NCBI GenBank assembly: GCA_050330975.1
Contig: JBHJHK010000069.1
Location: 1 to 38,461, forward strand
DNA: 38,461 nucleotides
Source of the DNA: JBHJHK01 sp050330975
Lineage (GTDB): Bacteria > Pseudomonadota > Gammaproteobacteria > Competibacterales > Competibacteraceae
Direction: 5' to 3'
A model generated the notes under the pieces. That model saw nothing but the letters and a program-made list of their open reading frames with translations. It was not told where the DNA came from and searched no databases. The position numbers were made by a program, and so were the translations under genes. Positions 27,490-34,522 of this stretch are shown one piece after another (within the stretch, counting starts at the first letter, position 1; the number at the start of each line of letters is the position of its first letter).

Positions 27490-28563
27490 TTATCGTTGCC
27501 CCCTGAGGGCGATGAACCCGGCGCCGAAAAAGCCCAAGGGCGGCAAGGCGGCGGCGAGCCAAGGGGGCAGGTCGAACAGCAATGCGGCGTTGCCCGCCAT
27601 GCGATCCACCAAAAAAAACGACAGGCCGATCAAGATGCCCACCACCAGTCGCTGCCCCATGGCGGTGCGCTTGGTGGCTCCCAGCACCCAGGGCATGGCG
27701 ATAAACAGCACGGCCAGGTTGGCCAGGGGTTCTAGGAGTTTGCGGAACAGGGCCAGTTCAAAGCGCCGGGCGTCGAGGCCATTGCCCTCGAGATAGTGGA
27801 TGTAGGTGTTCAAATCCGCCAGGGACAGGTCGAGGGGGTGGACGGCGAGGACCTCCAGCATGTCCGGGGTGATGACCGAGCGCCACACCCCCTGGAGCTC
27901 GTCGGCGTCGGGACTGGGGTCAGCCGTGGGGTCGAGGGGGGTGTGGTTGACCTCTTCTAATAGCCAGTAGCCCTCTTCGTGGTAGCGGGCACTGCGGGCG
28001 TGGGTCACCGCCAGCAAATTGGCGTCGTCGCCCACGTGGTAGATAAAGATGTCGATGAGGCGAAACCCCGCTTGGACGGCGCGGATGTTGATGAAGTACC
28101 GACCGTCTCGGGCCCAGAAGCCACGGCGGCCGTCGATGTTGATGAAATCGGTGCGGGTGGCGCTCTTGAGCAAGGTGGCACGGCGCTCGGTGGCGGGGGC
28201 GACGAATTCGCCGATGGCAAATCCCAGGCCACACAAGACGGCGCCCCCCACCAAGGCCGCGCCTATGATGCGCCAGCGGGATACGCCGCTGGCCCGCATC
28301 ACCACCAGTTCGCTGTCGTTGGCCAAGAGGCCCAAGCCCAAGAGGCCGCCGATGAGCAGGGCCGCCGGCAGGGCGTCGTGGCAGCGTCGCGGCAGGGTCA
28401 ACAGTAGATAGTGTACGGCGGTCCAACCAGTGTATTCCCCCTGGCCCACGTCGTCGAGTTCCTGGATGAGGTTCAACAGCAGGTCCAAGGCCAAGACTAC
28501 GGCCAAGGCGATGAGGGTGGTTTTGATGACCACGCCCATGATATGACGGTCTAGGCGTTTCAA
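27490..28563 (-). CDS. lptG: LPS export ABC transporter permease LptG
   Basis: This 357-residue inner-membrane permease extracts LPS for the Lpt bridge together with LptF and LptB2. It has three N-terminal helices, a periplasmic jellyroll (about 130-260, GFWARDGRYFINIRAV) and three C-terminal helices. LLGLGLLANDSELVVMRASGVS is the cytoplasmic coupling-helix region that contacts LptB. I start it at TTG 28563, giving MKRLDRHIMGVV as in known LptG. This TTG overlaps the lptF stop in TTGA, implying coupled translation. The first ATG (28539) would delete the conserved LDRHI. Confidence 0.92.
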   Translation of the reverse strand: MKRLDRHIMGVVIKTTLIALAVVLALDLLLNLIQELDDVGQGEYTGWTAVHYLLLTLPRRCHDALPAALLIGGLLGLGLLANDSELVVMRASGVSRWRIIGAALVGGAVLCGLGFAIGEFVAPATERRATLLKSATRTDFINIDGRRGFWARDGRYFINIRAVQAGFRLIDIFIYHVGDDANLLAVTHARSARYHEEGYWLLEEVNHTPLDPTADPSPDADELQGVWRSVITPDMLEVLAVHPLDLSLADLNTYIHYLEGNGLDARRFELALFRKLLEPLANLAVLFIAMPWVLGATKRTAMGQRLVVGILIGLSFFLVDRMAGNAALLFDLPPWLAAALPPLGFFGAGFIALRGQR

Positions 28564-29672
28564 GGCTTGAGCACGGATGGGGATGGGGGTTTGGGGGCCA
28601 TGGGCCTCGGCAGACCGTAGTGGTGCCAAAAGAGCCCGATGCCCGTGGCCACTAGGGCACCGTGGACCCACCAGAGGCCCAAGTGGGGGGCGACCCACTC
28701 CCGCTCCAGGGCGATGGTGCCCACGTGGAGGGCATTTTGGTAGATGATGTAGAGCAATATGGCGGCGAACACCCGACTGTAGCGCCCCTCCTGGGGTTTG
28801 GCTCGGGCGATGAGGGGGGCCAAAAACAGGGTGACCAACAGCGACAGGGGAACGCCCAGACGGCGGTGGAATTCGGCGGTGGCCGCGGGGCTATCCCAAG
28901 CCAGGAGGTCTGGGACGGAGAGGGTTTCGCGCTGGGCTTCCAAGCGCTGTTGGGGGGGGGTGTCGAGGCGCCCCGACTGGGTTTGATAATCGGTGGTGCG
29001 GTAGGACCCTCGACCGGGTAGCCCCTCGTAGCGGCGGCCTTGCTGGAGAACGATGTAGCGAGCCCCGGTGGCGGGGTCCAACTGTTGATAGCCGCGGCTG
29101 GCGGTGATGATTTCCACCCGCGATGGGGTGTTGGATTGGACGAAGATACCCCTGAGCTCCCGGGCTTCTCGGTCGACGCCGGCGATGTAGATGACGTATT
29201 CCCCCCGGGACACTTGGCGGAAGGTACCCGGGGTAAAGGCGCTGAGCTCGGCGTCTTGGCGAGCTTGGTGGGTGAGGGCGGCGTTGAGGCGCATGGCCCG
29301 AGGTGCCACGTCCAAGGTCAGCCAGGTCAATAGCAAGGCCAAGGGTAGGCCCAGGAGGGCGAGGGCCCGGTAGAGGTTGCCGGGGCCATAGCCGCAGGCG
29401 CCGATGGCGATCAATTCGCTGTCCCGGTACAGTCTTCCAAAGGCCAACATCACCGCCAAAAGCGTGGCTAGGGGCAACAGAATCACCCCGTAGCGGATGG
29501 CTTGGAGGCCGAGTAACTGGGCGATGGCGCCCTTGGCCAACAGGCCACCGGCGGCTTGGTGGAGGTAGACGCCCAAGCGATGGGTGAGCACCAATACCAA
29601 GATCACCGCCAAGACGGCGCCCAGGGTCAAGGTGACTTCGCGGATGAGGTAGCGATCGAGGCTACGGAACAA
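28560..29672 (-). CDS. lptF: LPS export ABC transporter permease LptF
   Basis: This 370-residue partner of LptG has the same helix-jellyroll-helix layout, with the coupling segment YRDSELIAIGACGYGPGNLYRAL. The N-terminus MFRSLDRYLIREVTLTLGAVLAV from TTG 29672 aligns with the usual LptF start (MI-F-RYL-RE). A GTG at 29720 is in frame but adds 16 residues unlike the family. The gene diverges from holC with about 95 bases between starts. In pseudomonads pepA lies between the two; here it is missing. Confidence 0.92.
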   Translation of the reverse strand: MFRSLDRYLIREVTLTLGAVLAVILVLVLTHRLGVYLHQAAGGLLAKGAIAQLLGLQAIRYGVILLPLATLLAVMLAFGRLYRDSELIAIGACGYGPGNLYRALALLGLPLALLLTWLTLDVAPRAMRLNAALTHQARQDAELSAFTPGTFRQVSRGEYVIYIAGVDREARELRGIFVQSNTPSRVEIITASRGYQQLDPATGARYIVLQQGRRYEGLPGRGSYRTTDYQTQSGRLDTPPQQRLEAQRETLSVPDLLAWDSPAATAEFHRRLGVPLSLLVTLFLAPLIARAKPQEGRYSRVFAAILLYIIYQNALHVGTIALEREWVAPHLGLWWVHGALVATGIGLFWHHYGLPRPMAPKPPSPSVLKP

Positions 29673-29767
29673 CGGGGTTTCTCGATGGGGGCGATGGGGC
29701 GGCGAGAGCCGCCTGGGCACGACTGAGTGGGGGGTTTGGCATGGAGTGTAACGAGGGAGGGAAGGGT

Positions 29768-30196
29768 GTGTCGAGGGCGGTGTCGCGGGCGGACTTTTAC
29801 ATCGTAACCCGCGGCGATCGCACTGCGGGTTGGCGCTACGGTTGCCGATTGGTGGAAAAGGCCTACAAGCTGGGGCATCGGGTCTATGTCCACCTGCCGG
29901 CGGACCACGTGGCGGCCTTCGACGACTTGTTGTGGACCTTTTCCAGCGATAGCTTTGTGCCCCATGCCGTCTATCCCGCCGAGGCAGAAGACGACTCGCC
30001 GGTGTACGTGGGGGCCGGGGGCGAGCCGCCAGAGGCGGAGGTGTTGGTGCAGCTCGCCCCCGAGGTGCCGGCGTTTTTTGAGCGCTTTGCCCGGGTTGTC
30101 GAAATCGTCACTCCCGAGGATCGGGAGGCGGCCCGGCAGCGCTATCGGTTTTATCGAGAGCAAAGGGTAGAGTTGCACAATCACGAGGTGGGTTAG
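29768..30196 (+). CDS. holC: DNA polymerase III chi subunit
   Basis: This 142-residue clamp-loader accessory protein links SSB to the polymerase through HolD. ADFYIVTRGD opens the first strand. The segment YVHLPADHVAAFDDLLWTFSSDSFVPH is the conserved HolC core (cf. LWT/P...SFVPH), and RYRFYREQ is near the end. I chose GTG 29768 because a GGAGG lies exactly seven bases before it. An ATG at 29741 is in frame but would place that ribosome site inside the coding region. valS, which commonly follows, is absent; an accessory gene follows instead. Confidence 0.88.
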   Translation: MSRAVSRADFYIVTRGDRTAGWRYGCRLVEKAYKLGHRVYVHLPADHVAAFDDLLWTFSSDSFVPHAVYPAEAEDDSPVYVGAGGEPPEAEVLVQLAPEVPAFFERFARVVEIVTPEDREAARQRYRFYREQRVELHNHEVG

Positions 30197-30225
30197 GCAA
30201 GGGGGCCCTGGGTGCACAAGCCACG

Positions 30226-31155
30226 GTGGATGGGGTGACGAAGACGTTCTCGTCGCAGCCGCCGCAGCGGGCAGTGGGCCACTGGCAAAACCCGTTGTGG
30301 CTGGGATTGCTCGGCCTGGTTCCCCCGTTGATCATCGCATTTCGAGCGTGGTTCAGCGACGCCCCCATCGCCGTTGTCGGCAATCCGTCGGAGTTTGTCG
30401 TCCTCGAGGACTTTACCGCTTTTCAAAGTCAACTTCCCGACGGTTCGTTGGGGCCAGTGATGATCAAGATCCCCGGTGGGGAATTTACGATGGGATCACC
30501 TGAGAACGAAGAGGGGCGTCATGGCAATGAGGGCCCTCGCCATCGGGTGAACCTGTCCCCCTTTGCAATGGGGAAGTACGAAGTCACTTTTGAGGAATAC
30601 GACCATTTTGCCGAGGCGACGGATCGTGAGAAGCCCCCCGATGAGGGTTGGGGGCGCGGCAATCGGCCGGTGATCAATGTGAGTTGGCACGACGCAAAGG
30701 CCTACGCTGCGTGGTTAGCCGAGGAGACCGGAGAGCCCTACCGCCTGCCCACGGAAGCGGAGTGGGAGTACGCGGCGCGGGCCGGGACCGAAACGGCTTA
30801 CTGGTGGGGCGATGGCTTCAATGACAAGAAAGCGAATTGCAATGTCGGGATTCTCAAAACGGCGCCTGTCGATCGCCATGGGGCCAATGCCTGGGGCCTA
30901 CACCAGGTCCATGGGAATGCGCTGGAGTGGGTGTGGGACCGGTATGGCCGTAGCTATTATCAGCAGTCGCCCGCCCTCGACCCCCGGGGACCCGACAGGG
31001 GCGATCAGCGCGTGCTGCGGGGTGGCCTATGGATCTTCAACGCCAGGTACTGTCGGTCGGCCTACCGCTTCCCCTACCTCCCCGCCCACCGCTCCCACTA
31101 CTTCGGGTTCCGGCTGGCCCGAAGTCGCGCGACCTCGCCGGGGAGAGGGGAATGA
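30226..31155 (+). CDS. Membrane-anchored SUMF1/formylglycine-generating-enzyme-like protein; candidate DGR variable protein
   Basis: This is a 309-residue protein from GTG 30226 (GTG 30235 is also possible). Residues 20-40 form one hydrophobic helix. Residues 77-299 are a SUMF1 domain of C-type-lectin fold: IPGGEFTMGSPENEEG, GPRHRVNLSPFAMGKYEVT, PVINVSWHDAKAYAAWL, YRLPTEAEWEYAARAG, GLHQVHGNALEWVWD and RVLRGGLW...GFRLARS. True formylglycine-generating enzymes need two Cys in the C-terminal part; here only Cys276 is present, so sulfatase activation is unlikely. The C-terminal stretch 266-298 has the layout of a retroelement-diversified region. Codons around residues 195-220 are more AT-rich than in neighbouring genes, consistent with transfer. 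Catalytic function is unknown; binding of an external ligand is the likely role. Confidence 0.85.
   Translation: MDGVTKTFSSQPPQRAVGHWQNPLWLGLLGLVPPLIIAFRAWFSDAPIAVVGNPSEFVVLEDFTAFQSQLPDGSLGPVMIKIPGGEFTMGSPENEEGRHGNEGPRHRVNLSPFAMGKYEVTFEEYDHFAEATDREKPPDEGWGRGNRPVINVSWHDAKAYAAWLAEETGEPYRLPTEAEWEYAARAGTETAYWWGDGFNDKKANCNVGILKTAPVDRHGANAWGLHQVHGNALEWVWDRYGRSYYQQSPALDPRGPDRGDQRVLRGGLWIFNARYCRSAYRFPYLPAHRSHYFGFRLARSRATSPGRGE
31021..31120 (+). other. Putative DGR variable region (VR)
   Basis: Residues 266-298 keep the frame RGG-W, A-R, CRSA, R, GFRLA. Between them residues 270-272, 275, 280, 282-285, 288 and 290-293 are ATC, TTC, AAC, TAC, TAC, TTC, CCC, TAC, CTC, CAC, TCC, CAC, TAC and TTC. All fourteen are NNC, as expected if adenines of AAC codons in a template repeat had been replaced. 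The residues are rich in Tyr, Phe and His. Ordinary SUMF1 proteins share the same scaffold, and high GC also favours C at third positions, so a template repeat is needed as proof. None is visible in this window. Confidence 0.55.
31124..31133. other. Perfect 10-bp palindrome directly after the putative VR
   Basis: GTCGCGCGAC lies just after the GGGTTCCGGCTGGCCCG stretch that would serve as the initiation-of-mutagenic-homing element. In studied DGRs a hairpin or cruciform-forming repeat follows the VR at this place. It is short and the region is GC-rich, so chance is possible. Confidence 0.35.
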
Positions 31156-31163
31156 TGGAGGGG

Positions 31164-34028
31164 TCAGCGGTTGCCCACACCATCGGGATCCAGGACGCGG
31201 ATGCGCATCCGGCTGGTGAGGGTGCCCGCCTGAGGGCTGCGGACGGCGACGGTGGCCTCGACGTTGCCCGCCCCCTGGAAGCGCACCCGCACCCGGTTGG
31301 GGGCGAGTTCCTCGCTGAACACCGTGTCGTCGAAGCTCCAGCTGTAGCTCAGGGTCTCCCCGGCCACCGAGGATCGGGCTTGGGCGATGAATTCCACGGG
31401 TTGGCGAATGGCGACGCTCTTTTCCCCCTGGTAGGCCGTGCAGTGGTTTGCCCCATCCTCGGTGACGCACCGCGCCCTGGGGGCGATGAGTTGCAACTCG
31501 AAGGTGGGGGCTACGCCGGTGTCCGTCGCCAGGTCATCGACGGGTTCCGGTTCAAAGGGGGTGGGATCGTCACAGCGTCCCGCCTGACTCTCGGGGAGTT
31601 CCGTGGCGGCGACGATGGCGCGGTGGTCGGCGCCACTGGTGCGCATGCTAAAGAGTTCCGCCAGGTAGACGCCTTCACTGAGACGGGTCGCCAGGGCGGC
31701 TTCTGCATCGCGCACTGGCTCGAAGTTCACCGCCTCGACGATCTCGGCCGTGGGATGACTGCGCCAGTCGTCGTTGGCGTCGACGATGGAACCATCGAGG
31801 CGGCGGACCACCAGGGCCGGGTCTGCCATGGCGGGAGTGCCCACCCCCTCGGCCTTGACCACATAGCAGCGACTGGCGTTGCCGGTGACGATGAGGCCGG
31901 CCACCATGGCCCCGCCCCCTTGGGTGGAGATGTTGATGGGGTAGGTATCATTCTGGTCGTCGAGGGAAGTCACGGCGACAATGCCCGGCGCCATCACCCC
32001 ATTTTCGCTGCTCAAGGAAGCCACATAGGCGCCGGGGCTGAGGGTGACCACAAAGCCGGCATCGGTGGCGGCGGCGGGGGCCCGCAGGTCGCGGACTAAC
32101 GCCTCGGCGCTGGGATGGCGCTCCCAGGTGTCGTTTTCCTCGATGAGGCGGCCGTCCACGAGGCTGGTGAGGCGCAAACGGGCATCGAGGCGCCCGTCGG
32201 CCGCCTCCCCCAGTACGGCAAAGCGCCGCTGGTTACCGGTGACGATTAAGCCCGCCTGGAGGCCCTGGTCGACCACCGGGCCGTTGGTGGAGATGTTGAA
32301 CAGCTGGGTCGTCGTCAGGGATTGGCCGGGGTTCTGGGGGGCCGTGGTGAAGTCCGTCGGCACCGTGGTGGGGCCGTAGCCGTTGTAACCCCAACACACC
32401 GCGCCGGCGCCGTTGCCCCCCAAGGGGATACCACAGGTGTGGAGGGTGCCCACGTCCACCTGGGCAAAGGCTCCCAGGGGAGGGCTGGCCTGGCCGTCGC
32501 CGTCGTTGCCCCAGCACGCCACTTCGCCGTTGCTCTGGATGCCACAGGTGTGGAGGGGGCCAACGCTGAGCTGGATGAAATCCCCCACCCCGGGGGGGCT
32601 CGCTTGCCCCTGGCGATCGTCCCCCCAGCAGACGACCTCGCCGTCGAGGCCCAGGGCGCAGCTGTGGCGATCGCCGCTGCCCACTTGGACAAAGGTCCCC
32701 GGCGGGGGGCTGGCCTGACCGGCGCTGTCGTCTCCCCAGCAGGCGAGTTGGCCGTTGAGGCGCACCCCACAGCTGTGGAGCAGCCCCACGCTCACCTGGG
32801 CAAAGGTCCCCACCGGCGGATTGATCTGGCCGGCGTTGTCCAAGCCCCAGCAGACGGGTTCGCCGTTGAGGCGCAAGGCGCAGTTGTGGAGATCCCCAGA
32901 GCTGAGTTGGGCGAAGGTGCCCTGGGGATGGTCGAGCTGTTGCACGTTATTGCGCCCCCAGCAGGCGAGGTTGCCGTCGAGGTCGAGGCCACAGGTGTGC
33001 ACCCCGCCGCTGCTCACCTGGGCAAAGGTCCCACTGGGCGGGTCGGATTGGCCAAAGCCATTCCAGCCCCAGCACGCCACGGCGCCGTCGAGGTCGAGGC
33101 CGCAGCTGTGGACGCCACCGGCGCTGACCCGGGCGAGGGGCCCCCCAGGGGGCATGGCCTGGCCCGAGGCCTCCAGACCCCAACAGTCCACCTCGCCGTC
33201 GGGGCGCAGGCCACAGCTGTGGAGATCCCCGGCGTTGACCTCGGTGAACAGCCCCGAGGGGGGAGTTCCCTGACCCACGTCGTCGTTGCCCCAACAGACC
33301 ACATCGCCCCCGGCGTCGCCGCTGCCGGGGCGTAGGCCACAGCTGTGAAAATAGCCCGTACTCACCTGGACGAAGGTCCCCCCCGGGGGGGTGGATTGGC
33401 CAAAATCGTCGTTGCCCCAACAAATGACACTGCCGGTGGTGCGCAGGCCACAGGTGTGTTGAAAGGTGGTGGCGATCTGGGTGAAGGTCCCCCCCGGCGG
33501 ATCGACCTGGCCGTCATCGCCCGCCCCCCAACAGGTCACTTGGCCATCGACGCCCAGGCCACAGGTGTGCATGTCACCGGCGGCCACTTGGCTAAAGGTG
33601 CCCTGGGGGGGGCTGGCTTGGCCGGCGGCGTCGTCCCCCCAGCAGAGGATGTCCCCTTGGGGGCGCACGCCGCAGACATGACCGCCGCCGGCGCTGATTT
33701 GGCTGAAGACGCCCCCGCGGGGGGCTGCTTGGTCGAAGTCGTTCCTCCCCCAGCAGGCCGCCCGTTCGTCGCCGCGGATGCCGCAGTTGAAAAACAAGCC
33801 GGCACTGAGCTGAACAAAGGCGCCCTCGGGGGGATCCGCCTGGCCCAGCTCGTTGCTCCCCCAGCAGCGGACATCACCGGCCGCCTCCAGGGCACAGGTG
33901 GTACCGCTGCCGGCGGCGATGATGGCTTCGGCGCGGCTGTCCGTTGGGCTCAGGGGAATGAGCAGTGACAAAATCCCCAGGCACCGCCGCGCCATCGCGG
34001 GTGAGAACGAGGTCGGGAGGGGCATCAT
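31164..34028 (-). CDS. Exported double RCC1/BLIP-II-like beta-propeller protein
   Basis: This is a 954-residue secreted protein. ATG 34028 has GGAG five bases upstream; a signal peptide follows (a MARRCLGILSLLIPL core, cleavage likely near SRA-EA). Residues about 35-570 are 14 tandem blades of roughly 37 residues with consensus GTF-QVSAG--HSCGL--DG-V-CWG---GQ--PP. These are RCC1-type repeats, short like BLIP-II, and 14 fits two seven-bladed propellers. Each blade has a Cys pair. Two copies of a C-terminal beta domain follow (FNISTNG..GLIVTGN and INISTQG..GLIVTGN, each with a DxxW and ending GIVAVTSL/AIVAATEL). A PKD/Ig-like end domain (LSYSWSFDD...) closes the protein. The role is unknown; extracellular binding is likely. 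It converges on the SUMF1 gene with an 8-base gap. Confidence 0.85.
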   Translation of the reverse strand: MMPLPTSFSPAMARRCLGILSLLIPLSPTDSRAEAIIAAGSGTTCALEAAGDVRCWGSNELGQADPPEGAFVQLSAGLFFNCGIRGDERAACWGRNDFDQAAPRGGVFSQISAGGGHVCGVRPQGDILCWGDDAAGQASPPQGTFSQVAAGDMHTCGLGVDGQVTCWGAGDDGQVDPPGGTFTQIATTFQHTCGLRTTGSVICWGNDDFGQSTPPGGTFVQVSTGYFHSCGLRPGSGDAGGDVVCWGNDDVGQGTPPSGLFTEVNAGDLHSCGLRPDGEVDCWGLEASGQAMPPGGPLARVSAGGVHSCGLDLDGAVACWGWNGFGQSDPPSGTFAQVSSGGVHTCGLDLDGNLACWGRNNVQQLDHPQGTFAQLSSGDLHNCALRLNGEPVCWGLDNAGQINPPVGTFAQVSVGLLHSCGVRLNGQLACWGDDSAGQASPPPGTFVQVGSGDRHSCALGLDGEVVCWGDDRQGQASPPGVGDFIQLSVGPLHTCGIQSNGEVACWGNDGDGQASPPLGAFAQVDVGTLHTCGIPLGGNGAGAVCWGYNGYGPTTVPTDFTTAPQNPGQSLTTTQLFNISTNGPVVDQGLQAGLIVTGNQRRFAVLGEAADGRLDARLRLTSLVDGRLIEENDTWERHPSAEALVRDLRAPAAATDAGFVVTLSPGAYVASLSSENGVMAPGIVAVTSLDDQNDTYPINISTQGGGAMVAGLIVTGNASRCYVVKAEGVGTPAMADPALVVRRLDGSIVDANDDWRSHPTAEIVEAVNFEPVRDAEAALATRLSEGVYLAELFSMRTSGADHRAIVAATELPESQAGRCDDPTPFEPEPVDDLATDTGVAPTFELQLIAPRARCVTEDGANHCTAYQGEKSVAIRQPVEFIAQARSSVAGETLSYSWSFDDTVFSEELAPNRVRVRFQGAGNVEATVAVRSPQAGTLTSRMRIRVLDPDGVGNR
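32345..33915 (-). repeat. 14 tandem RCC1-like blade repeats (~111 bp each)
   Basis: The DNA repeats with a period of about 111 bases, recognisable by CAGCAGGCG/CCCCAACA-type segments (CWG codons) and CCACAGGTGTG/CCACAGCTGTG (HTCG/HSCG codons). Blades 6 and 14 have short Gly/Ala insertions. The copies have diverged, so this is an old duplication series and not a CRISPR array. Confidence 0.88.
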
Positions 34029-34095
34029 GGGTTCTCCATCGTCGATGGTGGGGGTGGACTGACGACCGGCCACCCCAGGGCGCAATCTCATTTAA

Positions 34096-34115
34096 CCAAC
34101 GATAGCACTCGTTGG
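34096..34115 (-). terminator. Hairpin between the DUF1330 gene and the propeller gene
   Basis: CCAACGA pairs with TCGTTGG around a six-base loop, followed on the minus strand by TTAAATGAG. It may end the pqq-GMC-DUF1330 transcript before the propeller gene starts. The T tract is poor, so the call is tentative. The rest of the 188-base gap holds a weak TTGATC / GTTAAT promoter-like pair (18-base spacer) for the propeller gene. Confidence 0.35.
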
Positions 34116-34216
34116 CTGTATGGGGCATTAACAGGGCGACCGATGCCCCAGATCAAGGGGATCTTGTGTCGCGCCAACTGGCCCGGGAGCGGGGCGGGGG
34201 TGGGACCCCGGGGGCG

Positions 34217-34504
34217 CTACGCCCCCTCCACTACGATGGAGTGGGTTACCGCCGCCCGCTTGCGCAACGCCCGAGCCTCCCGATACTCCCCAGAGTCGAG
34301 CATGGCCTTGGCCCGCTCGACGCTGTCGAACTGCACAATGACGATGCGGTTGGGGGACCAATCGCCTTCCAGCGTCTCGGCGTGACCGCCGCGGGCCAGA
34401 TACTTGCCCCCATAGGCGGCGATGGCCGAAGGAGCGAGCTTTTTGTATTCGTCGTAGAGGGCGGGGTCTTCGATGGCAATGTCGAGGACGACGTAGGCGG
34501 GCAT
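34217..34504 (-). CDS. DUF1330 family protein
   Basis: This is a 95-residue small ferredoxin-like (dimeric alpha-beta barrel) protein of unknown function. Family features are PAYVVLDIAIEDPALYDEY, a YGGKYLARGG strand turn, the conserved EGDWSPNRIVIVQFDS and a YREARALRKRAA helix. ATG 34504 has AGAGGAG nine bases upstream. It follows the GMC oxidoreductase by 18 bases and probably shares its transcript, which suggests a link to that enzyme's substrate, but this is inference only. Confidence 0.88.
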   Translation of the reverse strand: MPAYVVLDIAIEDPALYDEYKKLAPSAIAAYGGKYLARGGHAETLEGDWSPNRIVIVQFDSVERAKAMLDSGEYREARALRKRAAVTHSIVVEGA

Positions 34505-34522
34505 GGGGCGAGCTCCTCTGGG

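Noticed and set aside
30226..31155. True formylglycine-generating enzyme that activates sulfatases
   Set aside because: The two-cysteine active site of the C-terminal part is not present (only Cys276), and there is no sulfatase gene nearby.
32345..33915. Regularly spaced repeats resembling a CRISPR array
   Set aside because: The period is about 111 bases, there are no unique spacers, the frame is continuous, and the translation is a clear RCC1-like blade series.
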